This document shows positions 36,603-45,726 of a DNA stretch of 64,000 nt, piece after piece; within the stretch, counting starts at the first letter, position 1, and the number at the start of each line of letters is the position of its first letter. Origin of the DNA: Bacteroidota bacterium (GTDB lineage Bacteria; Bacteroidota; Bacteroidia; Flavobacteriales; Flavobacteriaceae); the NCBI GenBank assembly GCA_024279425.1, contig JAJRRO010000020.1, positions 157,971 to 221,970 on the forward strand, written 5' to 3'. Both the position numbers and the translations under genes were made by a program. The notes beneath the pieces were generated by a model that saw only the letters and a list, made by a program, of their open reading frames with translations, had not been told where the DNA came from and did no database searches.

Positions 36603-38618
36603 ATGTCTGTATTAGACTCAAAAGTGCCTAAAGGACCAATTAAGGACAAGTGGACTACCTATAAAGATAAGATCGATCTTGTGAATCCTGCGAATAAGCG
36701 TCATATCGACATTATCGTTGTTGGCACCGGATTGGCGGGAGGTTCTGCTGCTGCTACCCTTGCCGAACTTGGTTATAATGTAAAAGCTTTCGCCTATCAA
36801 GATTCCCCACGGAGAGCACATTCCATTGCTGCCCAGGGAGGTATTAATGCCGCCAAAAACTATATGGGAGACGGTGATTCGACTTATCGCTTATTTTATG
36901 ATACCGTAAAAGGAGGGGATTATCGTTCCCGAGAGGCCAACGTTTATAGACTGGCTGAAGTTTCCGCTAATATCATTGACCAATGTGTGGCTCAAGGGGT
37001 GCCTTTTGCCCGAGATTATGGTGGACTTTTGGATAACCGTTCGTTTGGTGGCGTATTGGTTTCAAGAACTTTTTATGCCAAAGGACAGACGGGACAACAA
37101 TTATTATTAGGTGCCTACTCTGCTTTGAACCGCCAAATTGCCCGCGGAAAAATAGAAATGTTCAATCGACATGAAATGCTCGATGTTGTTAAAGTCGATG
37201 GCAAAGCCCGTGGTATTATCGCGAGGAACTTAATTACTGGTGAAATTGAGCGTCATTCGGCACATGCAGTTGTTGTTGCATCAGGCGGATATGGAAATGT
37301 CTATTTCCTTTCAACCAATGCAATGGGATCCAATGCCACCGCAGCATGGAAAATTCATAAAAAAGGGGCCTTTTTTGCCAATCCCTGTTATACACAAATT
37401 CACCCTACCTGTATTCCTAGGTCGGGTGACTATCAGTCCAAATTAACATTGATGTCAGAATCACTGCGTAATGATGGCCGAATCTGGGTGCCAAAAAATA
37501 TGGATGATGTAATGGCTATCCGTGAAGGACGCAAAAAACCAATTGAATTATCTGAAGAAGAACGTGATTATTACTTAGAGCGCCGTTATCCTGCCTTTGG
37601 TAATCTAGTACCACGGGATGTGGCTTCCAGAGCTGCCAAAGAACGGTGCGATGCCGGATATGGCGTAAATGCCACTGGGGAGGCTGTATATCTGGATTTT
37701 GCTTCAGCAATAGAGCGCTATGGAAAAGAGCAGGCTAAAATTCAAGGTGTTTCAGGCGCTTCCAAGGAAAAAATAACGCAATTAGGTGAGGCAGTTATGG
37801 AAGCCAAATATGGTAACCTTTTCCAAATGTATGAGAAGATCGTTGATGAGAATCCATATAAAACACCAATGATGATCTATCCGGCTACGCACTATACCAT
37901 GGGTGGTGTTTGGGTCGATTACAATTTGATGACTACGGTTCCTGGTTTGTATTGTATTGGTGAGGCAAATTTTTCTGATCATGGCGCCAACCGTTTAGGG
38001 GCTTCGGCTTTGATGCAAGGATTGGCAGACGGTTATTTCGTATTGCCATATACCATTGGTGACTACCTTGCCGATGATATTAGAACAGGATCCATTTCTA
38101 CAGAGACAAAGGAATTTGATGAGGCCGAAAAGGAAGTAAAGGATAGAATAGACTTCTTTATGAGCAACAGCGGCACAAAGTCGGTCGATCATTTTCACAA
38201 ACGCTTGGGAAAAGTAATGTGGGATAAAGTGGGTATGGCCAGAAATGAAAAAGAACTAAAAGAAGCCATGGCCGAAATTAAGGCCATTAGAGAAGAATTC
38301 TGGAAAGAAGTAAAAGTTCCCGGTAGTGCAAATGAAATGAATCTTGAACTGGAGAAAGCGGGTAGAGTAGCAGACTTCTTGGAACTGGGTGAATTGTTCG
38401 CAAAAGATGCACTTATTCGTGAGGAATCCTGTGGCGGTCATTTCCGGGAAGAGTCTGTAGAGCTTGAAGGCGAACAAAAAGGCGAAGCCAAACGAAATGA
38501 TACTGATTATGCCTTTGTTTCTGCATGGGAATACAAAGGAGAACCAGCTGATGCCGTTTTGCACAAAGAACAACTGGAATTTAAAGATATTGAGTTAAAA
38601 CAACGTTCGTATAAGTAA
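36603..38618 (+). CDS. sdhA: Succinate dehydrogenase/fumarate reductase flavoprotein subunit
   Basis: A 671-residue FAD subunit that oxidises succinate to fumarate, or the reverse. The dinucleotide fold is [14 protein letters not shown] (about 37-50) and the covalent flavin site is the His in [11 protein letters not shown]. Catalytic-region motifs include the HPTCIP strand, [18 protein letters not shown] and the [19 protein letters not shown] stretch. Length fits type B enzymes. It follows sdhC at 12 bases. The normal neighbour sdhB is displaced by a four-helix-bundle gene. Confidence 0.96.
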   Translation: MSVLDSKVPKGPIKDKWTTYKDKIDLVNPANKRHIDIIVVGTGLAGGSAAATLAELGYNVKAFAYQDSPRRAHSIAAQGGINAAKNYMGDGDSTYRLFYDTVKGGDYRSREANVYRLAEVSANIIDQCVAQGVPFARDYGGLLDNRSFGGVLVSRTFYAKGQTGQQLLLGAYSALNRQIARGKIEMFNRHEMLDVVKVDGKARGIIARNLITGEIERHSAHAVVVASGGYGNVYFLSTNAMGSNATAAWKIHKKGAFFANPCYTQIHPTCIPRSGDYQSKLTLMSESLRNDGRIWVPKNMDDVMAIREGRKKPIELSEEERDYYLERRYPAFGNLVPRDVASRAAKERCDAGYGVNATGEAVYLDFASAIERYGKEQAKIQGVSGASKEKITQLGEAVMEAKYGNLFQMYEKIVDENPYKTPMMIYPATHYTMGGVWVDYNLMTTVPGLYCIGEANFSDHGANRLGASALMQGLADGYFVLPYTIGDYLADDIRTGSISTETKEFDEAEKEVKDRIDFFMSNSGTKSVDHFHKRLGKVMWDKVGMARNEKELKEAMAEIKAIREEFWKEVKVPGSANEMNLELEKAGRVADFLELGELFAKDALIREESCGGHFREESVELEGEQKGEAKRNDTDYAFVSAWEYKGEPADAVLHKEQLEFKDIELKQRSYK

Positions 38619-38686
38619 TTAGGGGAGAGGGAATAGTGAAAAGGGAAGACAGTGACCATAGTGAGTCAGATAAAATCAAATGAGAA

Positions 38687-39022
38687 TTGATTGTTTGGCA
38701 AAAGTCAATGACTTTAGTCCAAGAAATCCATACTCTCACTTTCCTATTTCCCAATGATGAAAAATTTGGCTTAACTAGTCAAATGAGAAGAGCCGCGGTT
38801 TCTATTCCGTCTAATATTGCAGAGGGTTGGGGAAGGTCATCTAGAAAAAATTATATTCAGTTTTTAAGAATCTCAAGAGGTTCTTTGTTTGAATTGGAAA
38901 CACAAATATTAATAGCAAACGAATTAAAGTATATAAATGGTAGCGCATCCATAGAAAATCTAATTATTGAAATTAGTAAAATGCTAAATTCACTTATTAG
39001 AAAGCTGGGAGAAAAGGGTTAA
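38687..39022 (+). CDS. Four-helix-bundle (S23/TIGR02436) protein inserted between sdhA and sdhB
   Basis: A helical protein of about 111 residues with the family marks [30 protein letters not shown] and the hydrophobic heptad helices after it. The family is known from intervening sequences of 23S rRNA genes and as stand-alone genes of unknown function. The start is odd: no ATG; an in-frame TGA (38681-38683) precedes ELIVWQ, where relatives have a Met a few residues earlier. A TTG at 38687 or the Met at 38708 would have to serve. GA-rich and CT-rich flanks (38634-38649, 39031-39051) form a poor inverted repeat. It lies in the same direction as the operon. Confidence 0.72.
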   Translation: MIVWQKSMTLVQEIHTLTFLFPNDEKFGLTSQMRRAAVSIPSNIAEGWGRSSRKNYIQFLRISRGSLFELETQILIANELKYINGSASIENLIIEISKMLNSLIRKLGEKG

Positions 39023-39065
39023 ATCCCCTCTTCGCTTTTCGCCTATCACTAAACCCATAGTAGTT

Positions 39066-39815
39066 ATGAATTTAACCCTTAAGATTTGGAGACAAAAAGG
39101 ACCACGGGACAAAGGTAAAATGGTCGAGTATAAGGTGTCCGATATTTCAGAACATATGTCCTTTTTAGAAATGATGGATGTTTTGAACGAACAACTTGTA
39201 AATTCTGGTGAAGAACCTGTTGCTTTTGATCATGATTGCCGTGAAGGCATTTGTGGTATGTGCTCAATGTATATTAACGGTGAAGCCCACGGTCCTGATC
39301 GTGGTGTTGCTACCTGCCAATTGCATATGCGCATGTTCAATGATGGGGATACGATTACCATTGAACCTTTTAGGGCCAAAGCCTTTCCCGTAATAAAAGA
39401 TTTGGTGGTCGATAGAACCTCTTTTGAGCGCATACAGCAAGCAGGGGGTTATATTTCAGTAAATACCTCGGGCAATACCCAGGATGCAAATGCGCTTCCT
39501 ATTTCAAAGCATGCAGCCGATGAAGCTATGGATGCCGCTGCATGTATAGGTTGCGGTGCTTGCGTCGCAAGTTGTAAAAACTCCTCGGCCATGTTGTTCG
39601 TAGGAGCTAAGGTATCACAATATGCTTTGTTGCCACAGGGGCAAGTGGAAGCTGCTGATCGTGTTAAAAACATGGTCACGCAAATGGATTTGGAAGGATT
39701 TGGCAACTGTACCAATACAGGTGCATGTGAAGTAGAATGTCCCAAAGGAATTTCCTTGGAGAACATTGCCCGCATGAACCGTGAATTGGTGAAAGCGAGT
39801 TTGGTCAAATTTTAA
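39066..39815 (+). CDS. sdhB: Succinate dehydrogenase iron-sulfur subunit
   Basis: A 249-residue electron-transfer subunit. The plant-type 2Fe-2S loop is [20 protein letters not shown] with a later Cys in VATCQLH; the 4Fe-4S and 3Fe-4S ligands are [11 protein letters not shown] and [15 protein letters not shown]. All twelve cluster cysteines or equivalents are seen. It links flavin in SdhA to hemes in SdhC. The four-helix-bundle gene lies between it and sdhA; distal expression must pass through that insert. A terminator follows at 39841-39879. Confidence 0.96.
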   Translation: MNLTLKIWRQKGPRDKGKMVEYKVSDISEHMSFLEMMDVLNEQLVNSGEEPVAFDHDCREGICGMCSMYINGEAHGPDRGVATCQLHMRMFNDGDTITIEPFRAKAFPVIKDLVVDRTSFERIQQAGGYISVNTSGNTQDANALPISKHAADEAMDAAACIGCGACVASCKNSSAMLFVGAKVSQYALLPQGQVEAADRVKNMVTQMDLEGFGNCTNTGACEVECPKGISLENIARMNRELVKASLVKF

Positions 39816-39840
39816 AACACTTTCCTTACACTATAAGGCG

Positions 39841-39879
39841 AAAATCCATTCCTTGATTTAGGAATGGGTTTTTCTTTTT
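39841..39879 (+). terminator. Terminator of the sdh operon
   Basis: Stem CCATTCCT/AGGAATGG at 39846-39867 followed by a run of T with one C. It lies 26 bases after the sdhB stop. Confidence 0.85.
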
Positions 39880-40096
39880 GTACCAATTTAATTTTAAGGT
39901 GAGCATGTAATTATTGAAACCTATAATTATATGTCAATGAAAATAACGGACTATTCAAAACCGAAACTATTGGTCTGTCAGATATTATTTGCATTATAAT
40001 TGAGATTTAACTTTAATTCAGAAAGATACTTATTTGCCAACTAAAGTTCAAAATCAATTTAATAATATCCTGTGGGATTAATTAGTAATTTTAAGT

Positions 40097-40573
40097 ATGT
40101 CCAAATCATATGCAAAAGATCGTATAAAAGTTCCCCGTTTTAACGAGGAGTCGGGATTTTACACTACGCCTGAACGTTCCAAGATCATGGGCAAAATCAA
40201 GGGCAAAAACACAAAACCCGAATTGGCCTTTAGAAAAGCACTTTGGGCAGCGGGCTATCGGTATAGAATTGATTCACGAAAGTTAATCGGAAGACCGGAC
40301 ATTGTGCTGAATAAATACAAAACGGTCGTCTTTATAGATGGCGAATTCTGGCATGGGCATAATTGGGAAGAACGCAAACTAAAAATAAAGACCAACAAAG
40401 ACTTTTGGATTGCGAAAATTGAACGTAACATGCAACGCGACCATGAAGTAAATGCTGAACTAAAACGAATTGGTATTAAAGTATTCCGTTTTTGGGAAAA
40501 TGAAATCAAAAAAGAATTGGAACGTTGCGTCCAAGAGGTCGTATTGCATTTAAAAAAGCTAGAAGGGATATAA
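40097..40573 (+). CDS. vsr: Very short patch repair endonuclease (Vsr)
   Basis: A 158-residue endonuclease that nicks beside T:G mismatches left by deamination of 5-methylcytosine. Family marks are PERSKIMGKIKGKNTKPEL, GRPDIVL with its metal-binding Asp, and VFIDGEFWHGH; the last His cluster takes part in metal and DNA contact. Vsr is usually paired with a cytosine-5 methyltransferase, but none is in this window; the neighbours are sdhB and a phage-like regulator. It may serve a methyltransferase elsewhere or be a leftover. Confidence 0.92.
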   Translation: MSKSYAKDRIKVPRFNEESGFYTTPERSKIMGKIKGKNTKPELAFRKALWAAGYRYRIDSRKLIGRPDIVLNKYKTVVFIDGEFWHGHNWEERKLKIKTNKDFWIAKIERNMQRDHEVNAELKRIGIKVFRFWENEIKKELERCVQEVVLHLKKLEGI

Positions 40574-40575
40574 AA

Positions 40576-41286
40576 TTAGTCTATCTGCCTTTTTAGAATG
40601 GCAAAAAATTGTCTTACTTGGTCAAATGCTATTTCAAAATCGGGATATTCCGGGGAACCATTTAAGCTGTGGCAGGTTATAGTCCCCTCCTTTCTGTTGT
40701 AATCTGTAATTTCCTTACACATTACGCCAGCTTTGTAGACTAGTATCCACGTTTGACCATCCGTTTCCCTAACCCTTGTCTTAAAGTCTTTTTTACTTAC
40801 TTGTTTTCCCAAAATAATAGTGCCTTCAGGTAATCCATTCAATTCACCATTGTCCATGGAATCGTTAGAAATCTCAAAAGCAATATAACGGGCCACGGAA
40901 ACTTGTTCGACCACAAAACCTACCCTCGCCAATTTGTCCAGGAATACCATACTATCATGGTTATTAGCATATCTCTTTTCCTCTTTTTTTGTGATTAAAG
41001 GGGCAGAAAGTAAATATTTTCCTGGTGCTAATTTGGTAATGTTATGTCCTTTTTTTGAGGTTACACTTTGTTGGTCATATGCACCGTTCTTTTCATTCAC
41101 TTCTTGGGAATACAACTGGCTAATACTCATATCGAAGTATTGTGCAATTTTTGTAAGATTTTTAATTGGAATATTGGCATCCTTCTTTTCATAAAGCTGA
41201 ATGGTGCGCAAGCTTACCCCAATGACATGGGCCAAATCGGTCTGGCTAACATTTTTTTTTCGTCTTAATTGCTTAATTATCAACAT
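40576..41286 (-). CDS. XRE-family regulator with S24/LexA-like C-terminal domain
   Basis: A 236-residue repressor. The N-terminal HTH (about 5-60: IKQLRRKKNVSQTDLAHVIG, then SLRTIQLYEKKDANIPIKNL) is XRE/Cro type; the C-terminal half looks like the S24 fold of CI-like repressors (ISNDSMDNG with a candidate Ser, WILVYKAGVMCKEI with a candidate Lys). Such a layout is typical of phage CI repressors and flavobacterial stress regulators. It ends three bases from the vsr stop and is divergent from a small HTH-like gene, with nested palindromes between. Confidence 0.85.
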   Translation of the reverse strand: MLIIKQLRRKKNVSQTDLAHVIGVSLRTIQLYEKKDANIPIKNLTKIAQYFDMSISQLYSQEVNEKNGAYDQQSVTSKKGHNITKLAPGKYLLSAPLITKKEEKRYANNHDSMVFLDKLARVGFVVEQVSVARYIAFEISNDSMDNGELNGLPEGTIILGKQVSKKDFKTRVRETDGQTWILVYKAGVMCKEITDYNRKEGTITCHSLNGSPEYPDFEIAFDQVRQFFAILKRQID

Positions 41287-41294
41287 AAAATTGT

Positions 41295-41357
41295 ATTATT
41301 GTGTAATAATCTTACATATTTTGTTGAATACGCAATTAATCAGCGTATATCTGTAAG
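41295..41357. promoter_or_regulatory. Nested inverted repeats in the divergent regulator region
   Basis: Three dyads occur side by side: ATTATT-GTGT-AATAAT (41295-41310); ATACGC, nine bases, GCGTAT (41328-41348); and the outer pair CTTACA (41311-41316) with TGTAAG (41352-41357). They lie between the XRE/S24 gene and the small HTH gene and are good candidates for operators of either product. A TATATTTG -7 box for the minus strand is found at about 41368-41375, without a matching TTG. Confidence 0.55.
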
Positions 41358-41451
41358 TGAATTACAAACAAATATAACAAAATGTGCAATATTTTTAGGT
41401 TACGTAAAAAGATGAATGATAAAATTTCTAACTATAACCACCCTATTAACT

Positions 41452-41727
41452 ATGTTTGAAGAAAAAGACTACGGAAAACCAATTGGCGAAAAACTGTCCG
41501 CCGTCCTAAGAAGAAATACGACAAAAGACAATCTTGCCAATATCGCTTCGATAACTGGCATTAGTTTTTCTACCATACGTGATGTTGTTTACCGAACCAA
41601 CAGCCTAACAAAGTCCAATTCAAAGGCCATTCACTCCTTAACAAGTATTGCCTTTGAAAATTCACTTGCAAGACAACTACAAGCAGAAGGAGACAAGATT
41701 TTTCTTAATCGCATTTTGCGTGATTAA
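41452..41727 (+). CDS. Small HTH-like protein divergent from the XRE/S24 regulator
   Basis: A 91-residue soluble protein from the Met at 41452 (MFEEKDYGKPIGEKLSAVLRR); the longer frame adds a weak tail. The middle part, NLANIASITGISFSTIRDVVYR, has the spacing of a helix-turn-helix, but I do not recognise the family. Divergent orientation to a CI-like gene recalls a cI/cro pair, though no other phage gene is near. Function unknown. Confidence 0.6.
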   Translation: MFEEKDYGKPIGEKLSAVLRRNTTKDNLANIASITGISFSTIRDVVYRTNSLTKSNSKAIHSLTSIAFENSLARQLQAEGDKIFLNRILRD

Positions 41728-41819
41728 TGCTGTTGGGTGCTTTTTGTACGTTTCTTTCAATCAAGCGTGATTGCGCTATTCTAATTTTATTACTTTTATA
41801 TGTCTTTTAAAGACATACT

Positions 41820-42977
41820 ATGCCCAACTTTCCACATAAAGTCAATTCCAAACTCCCTAATGTAAAAACCACCATTTTTACCACGGTGGGGAGTATGGCG
41901 GCTAAACATGATGCTATAAACCTTTCCCAAGGTTTCCCGAATTTTGAGCCCGACAAACATCTAATTGACTTGGTTTCCAAGGCAATGAATGAAGGCCATA
42001 ACCAATATGCACATATGGCCGGTCTACCAAAATTAAGAGAGGTCATTGCACAAAAAATTGAAACATTGCACAATAGGGTCTATAATCCCGATGAAGAAAT
42101 CACCATAACCGTTGGGGCATCCCAAGCTATCTTTACGGCGATTACAGCATTTGTTGGGAAAGGTGACGAAGTTATAGTGTTTAAGCCCGCTTACGATTGC
42201 TATGAACCTGCCATTGAAGTCAATGGCGGCGTTCCGGTTTTCGTTCAGTTGATAGGAAACGGTTTTAAAATTGACTGGGACCATTTTCGAACGAAGATTA
42301 CCCCTAGGACAAAAATGGTAATCATTAATACCCCTCACAACCCAAGCGGTACTATTCTCTCTAAAGAAGATATGCTGGAGCTTCAGAAAAGTTTAAAAGA
42401 CACGGATATTCTTGTTGTTAGTGATGAGGTCTATGAACACATTATTTTTGACGGAAATGAACACCAAAGTGCCTCTCGATTTGATGATCTGGCCTCACGA
42501 AGTTTTGTGTGTGCTTCCTTTGGAAAAACTTTTCATGTTACGGGATGGAAAGTAGGATATTGCGTGGCGCCCGCCGAGTTGATGCACGAATTCCGCAAGA
42601 CCCATCAGTTTAATGTGTTCTGTATTGACCATCCAGTACAGCATGCCTTGACAGAATACCTGCAAACTTCTGAGCATTACTTGACATTAAATGGCTTCTA
42701 TCAAGAAAAAAGAGATTTTTTCGTCAATGCATTACAAGGTTCCAAATTCAAGATAATACCTTCTCAAGGCACCTATTTTCAGCTTTTGGGTTATGAAAAT
42801 ATTACCAATGAAAGTGACGTTGATTTTGCCAAAAGACTGATTGTTGACCACAAGCTTGCCAGTATTCCCATTTCAGTATTCAATGAAAATGCCTTAGACA
42901 TAAAGGTTTTGCGTTTTTGTTTCGCAAAGACCAAGGAAACGTTAGAAAAAGCCACAAACATCCTCAAGAATATTTAA
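41820..42977 (+). CDS. PLP-dependent aminotransferase, methionine aminotransferase-like (YbdL class)
   Basis: A 385-residue class I aminotransferase. Motifs are NLSQGFPNFEPD near the start, YAHMAGLPKLREVIA, NTPHNPSGT, VVSDEVYEH and the PLP Lys in SFGKTFHVTGWKVGY. The form KTFHVTGWK and GFPNF fit the YbdL/kynurenine-aminotransferase-like group that acts on methionine or aromatic amino acids. It overlaps by 4 bases the stop of the convergent serine hydrolase. Confidence 0.88.
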   Translation: MPNFPHKVNSKLPNVKTTIFTTVGSMAAKHDAINLSQGFPNFEPDKHLIDLVSKAMNEGHNQYAHMAGLPKLREVIAQKIETLHNRVYNPDEEITITVGASQAIFTAITAFVGKGDEVIVFKPAYDCYEPAIEVNGGVPVFVQLIGNGFKIDWDHFRTKITPRTKMVIINTPHNPSGTILSKEDMLELQKSLKDTDILVVSDEVYEHIIFDGNEHQSASRFDDLASRSFVCASFGKTFHVTGWKVGYCVAPAELMHEFRKTHQFNVFCIDHPVQHALTEYLQTSEHYLTLNGFYQEKRDFFVNALQGSKFKIIPSQGTYFQLLGYENITNESDVDFAKRLIVDHKLASIPISVFNENALDIKVLRFCFAKTKETLEKATNILKNI

Positions 42978-44128
42978 TCCAATGCAGCATTCACCTTGGT
43001 CATAAAGGCACCTATTTTGTAGGGTTCTAACCAACGTGTTACCACAATCAAATCATTTTCCCGATCAATAACAATAAAATTGCCGCCGAAGCCTGCGGCA
43101 TAATAGATGTTTTCCGAAAGTCCAACCCAATGTCGGTTTCCTTTTTTGTTCAACCACCACATATACCCATAATTTACATTGGGTGTTGAAGGTGCTATGG
43201 CTTTTTGAATCCATGATTCACTGACAAGTTGTTCATTTTTCCATTTACCGTTATTCAAAAATAAAAGGCCAAAACGGGCTATATCTTCAGTATGAATGAA
43301 AAGTCCCGCACCTGAATGACCCCCGCCTGTAACCGACTTCATCTGGATTCCATCAATTTCAGTCCATGCATGCTTATACCCGTGCCATCGCCAAGTTGTT
43401 GACGCCCCTATTTTGTCCATTAAATGCTCTTTCAGCACCATAGGTAAAGGCTTTCTCCAAATATGCGTAAGAGCATATGCCAATACATTCACGCGAACGT
43501 CATTATATTCCATTACCGACCCAGGTTCATTAAGCTTACGAAATTTCCAGTCATCAATTCCTCCTTCTTTTGGAGGCCTATCGGCCCAATCCTTGCCTCC
43601 CCAAAGCTGTCCTGACCAATCAGAATTTTGTTGTAACAAGTGTTCCCAAGTGATTTTACTATTATGTACACCGTCAAATGTACCATCCCAGATATATGTT
43701 CCAACCTTATCATTGGTGCTCGAAATCAGATTTTTGTCTTCTGCCATACCCGCAACAGTCGATAAGAAACTTTTTGTTACGCTAAAAGTCATATCCACTC
43801 TTTTGGTATCACCCCATTTAGCCACTATATATCCGTTTTTGAGAATCAAACCGGCAGGGCCGCCTCTTTTTTTGGTAGGTCCCAAAATTTCATGAAAAGG
43901 CTCTCTTTCAAATCCTTTTAAAATGGCTATTCGCAGATCCCTAGAACCTGAATACTCGTTCGACTTTGCAAACTCCACAGCTTCAGTTAATTTGGTAGCG
44001 TTAATTTTGAGTTCTTGAGGAGCCTTTTGCTCCCAAACAATGTTTCTATCCGGAAAATAGTAGCCCTCTTGTGCCAATAAACTCGTTGTGCACAACAACA
44101 CAAAAATGATTGATCTAAACTGGTTCAT
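42974..44128 (-). CDS. Secreted serine hydrolase (class C beta-lactamase fold)
   Basis: A 384-residue exported enzyme with a signal peptide (to about LLAQ, residue 20). The catalytic SxxK is SVTK in MTFSVTKSFLSTVAG; a Tyr-containing second motif is MEYNDVRVN and a late GHSGAGL is at the position of the KTG-like strand. Family members act as esterases, D-peptidases or lactamases; substrate unknown. It may be co-transcribed with the GNAT gene upstream (21 bases). Confidence 0.88.
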   Translation of the reverse strand: MNQFRSIIFVLLCTTSLLAQEGYYFPDRNIVWEQKAPQELKINATKLTEAVEFAKSNEYSGSRDLRIAILKGFEREPFHEILGPTKKRGGPAGLILKNGYIVAKWGDTKRVDMTFSVTKSFLSTVAGMAEDKNLISSTNDKVGTYIWDGTFDGVHNSKITWEHLLQQNSDWSGQLWGGKDWADRPPKEGGIDDWKFRKLNEPGSVMEYNDVRVNVLAYALTHIWRKPLPMVLKEHLMDKIGASTTWRWHGYKHAWTEIDGIQMKSVTGGGHSGAGLFIHTEDIARFGLLFLNNGKWKNEQLVSESWIQKAIAPSTPNVNYGYMWWLNKKGNRHWVGLSENIYYAAGFGGNFIVIDRENDLIVVTRWLEPYKIGAFMTKVNAALD

Positions 44129-44149
44129 AAGTACTGTAAATAATGAGGT

Positions 44150-44683
44150 TTAATCTTCGTTGAAGTTAATCAAATCAAACCGCATTAACCAATCCATTTG
44201 TTTGTCTTTTCCAATAAAATAGGGATGCTTCCCAAACTTTGAAAATCCGTTTTTTTGGTAGAATTTAATGGCACCTTTATTACCCTCCCAAACTCCGAGC
44301 CATAGAAAGTCCTTATTTGTTTTTGTTCCCAATCTCTTCACTTCCCGGAGCATCATTTCCCCGATGCCCTTACCTTGAAATCTTTGGAGAACGTAAATCC
44401 TTTCTAGCTCCAAAGAATCATCAAGCTTTAAATCGGATTGTGCATCCATCCAATTTAATTTAAAATACCCAACAAGATCTTTGTCCAAATAGGCAAAATA
44501 AAAAGCCGTGTTTAGGTTTTTTAGCTCTTCTTTTAATTTATCTTTTTCAAATGCGAAGTCAATGTAGTTTTTGAAATCTTCGGGATTATTATGCACTTCG
44601 AAGGCATCAACAAAAGTTGCGTGGGATATTTGTGCCAGTATATCTAAATCTTTTAGAAGACATTTTTTATAAAGTAGGTGCAT
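44150..44683 (-). CDS. GNAT-family N-acetyltransferase
   Basis: A 177-residue acetyltransferase. The acetyl-CoA loop is RFQGKGIGEMML after the strand LELERIYV, and the next strand is LWLGVWEGNKGAIKFYQKNGF. It acts on an unknown amine substrate. It lies just upstream of the serine hydrolase on the same strand; a strong terminator lies upstream of it, belonging to the preceding small gene. Confidence 0.9.
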   Translation of the reverse strand: MHLLYKKCLLKDLDILAQISHATFVDAFEVHNNPEDFKNYIDFAFEKDKLKEELKNLNTAFYFAYLDKDLVGYFKLNWMDAQSDLKLDDSLELERIYVLQRFQGKGIGEMMLREVKRLGTKTNKDFLWLGVWEGNKGAIKFYQKNGFSKFGKHPYFIGKDKQMDWLMRFDLINFNED

Positions 44684-44712
44684 TTAGTACCATTTGCTTT
44701 ATAAAAATAAAC

Positions 44713-44748
44713 AAAAAAAGAGGCACGTTGTGGGCGTGCCTCTTTTCT
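44713..44748 (-). terminator. Strong bidirectional terminator
   Basis: Perfect stem AGAGGCACG/CGTGCCTCT (44719-44743) with seven A before and a T-rich tail after. On the minus strand it comes directly after the stop of the small frame at 44772. Confidence 0.85.
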
Positions 44749-44771
44749 TAAAAATCTTTTGCCAAAAAGGA

Positions 44772-44879
44772 TTATAGCATAAATAATTTTTTGGTCAAAA
44801 GTACTATTCCACTGAAAAAGTCGTTTTTGTACACTAGGACTTCTTCTTCAATTGGAACATGGTTTACTTGGGTTTCCAT
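44772..44879 (-). CDS. Possible small protein of 35 residues
   Basis: A short frame starting METQVNHVPIEEEVLVYKND and ending KKLFML, with an acidic N-terminal half and a hydrophobic basic C-terminal half. No family is recognised. It is supported by an ATG start, a strong terminator 24 bases after the stop, and a promoter-like pair upstream on the same strand. A terminator at this spot fits no other gene, since scoB ends about 290 bases upstream. Confidence 0.45.
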   Translation of the reverse strand: METQVNHVPIEEEVLVYKNDFFSGIVLLTKKLFML

Positions 44880-45039
44880 AATAAATAGATTTGCTGTAAG
44901 ATTTGGGTTTGAACTTTTATTAGACCATAAATGTAAATTAAACGTAGCTAGTCTCCAAATTATTGTTGCGAACCCTATTTAAAATGTTGTGAAAAAACTG
45001 AAAGGCTATTTTCATCGAAAAACGACTCTATTCAGGCAC

Positions 45040-45693
45040 TTATACCTTCATTTCAGGGACATCTCCTTCAACGATCAAAGTGCCACTTGTCGCATTCCTA
45101 ATACTTTCGATAGATACGCCTGGAGCCCGTTCCAAAAGTTTAAAACCCCCAACAATTACCTCCAGAACCGCCAGATTAGTGACTATTTTCTTCACGCAAC
45201 CAACGCCCGTTAACGGTAAAGTGCATTTTTTCAAGAGTTTAGATTCACCTGCCTTATTGGTGTGCATCATGGCTACGATGATATTTTCTGCAGAAGCCAC
45301 TAAATCCATCGCGCCACCCATCCCTTTCACCATTTTACCAGGTATTTTCCAATTGGCAATATCTCCATTTTCAGAAACCTCCATTGCTCCTAGAATCGTA
45401 AGATCAACATGTTGGCCACGAATCATTCCGAAACTAGTCGCGGAATCAAAAAATGAGGCTCCAGCAAGGGTTGTTATGGTTTGCTTTCCTGCATTTATTA
45501 TGTCCGCATCTTCATCGCCTTCAAAAGGAAAAGGTCCCATGCCAAGCACTCCGTTTTCACTTTGGAATTCAACACTTAGATCCTCTTGCACAAAATTGGC
45601 CACAAGAGTAGGAATACCGATACCCAGGTTTACATAATAGCCGTCCTTGACCTCTTTTGCGATTCGCTTTGCGATGCCATTTTTGTCCAACAT
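45040..45693 (-). CDS. scoB: 3-oxoacid CoA-transferase subunit B
   Basis: A 217-residue beta subunit that holds the catalytic glutamate, seen in SENGVLGMGPFP. The opening IAKRIAKEVKDGYYVNLGIG and the stretch VKGMGGAMDLVA are standard. With subunit A it moves CoA from succinyl-CoA to acetoacetate or related acids, or works with butyrate/acetate in some bacteria. It lies downstream of scoA, but a four-helix-bundle gene is inserted between them. Confidence 0.94.
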   Translation of the reverse strand: MLDKNGIAKRIAKEVKDGYYVNLGIGIPTLVANFVQEDLSVEFQSENGVLGMGPFPFEGDEDADIINAGKQTITTLAGASFFDSATSFGMIRGQHVDLTILGAMEVSENGDIANWKIPGKMVKGMGGAMDLVASAENIIVAMMHTNKAGESKLLKKCTLPLTGVGCVKKIVTNLAVLEVIVGGFKLLERAPGVSIESIRNATSGTLIVEGDVPEMKV

Positions 45694-45726
45694 GTTTAAT
45701 GAATCAATTAAACTAATATATCAACC

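Larger units (their letters stand above)
44684..45039. other. Gap with terminator and a possible small gene
   Basis: Between the GNAT gene and scoB. It holds the terminator at 44713-44748 and a 35-codon minus-strand frame at 44772-44879. From 44880 to 45039 I see only AT-rich DNA with a possible promoter for that frame (TTG, 20 bases, TACATTTA on the minus strand). Confidence 0.5.

Noticed and set aside
39931..39999. 22-codon frame MSMKITDYSKPKLLVCQ in the sdhB-vsr gap
   Set aside because: Too short, no promoter or terminator of its own, no family.
43413..43895. Plus-strand frame of 160 codons
   Set aside because: Antisense to the serine hydrolase; rich in Ser/Pro/Leu as shadows of coding DNA are.
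45080..45637. Long plus-strand frame opposite scoB
   Set aside because: It is the antisense shadow of the CoA-transferase B gene, which has clear catalytic motifs.
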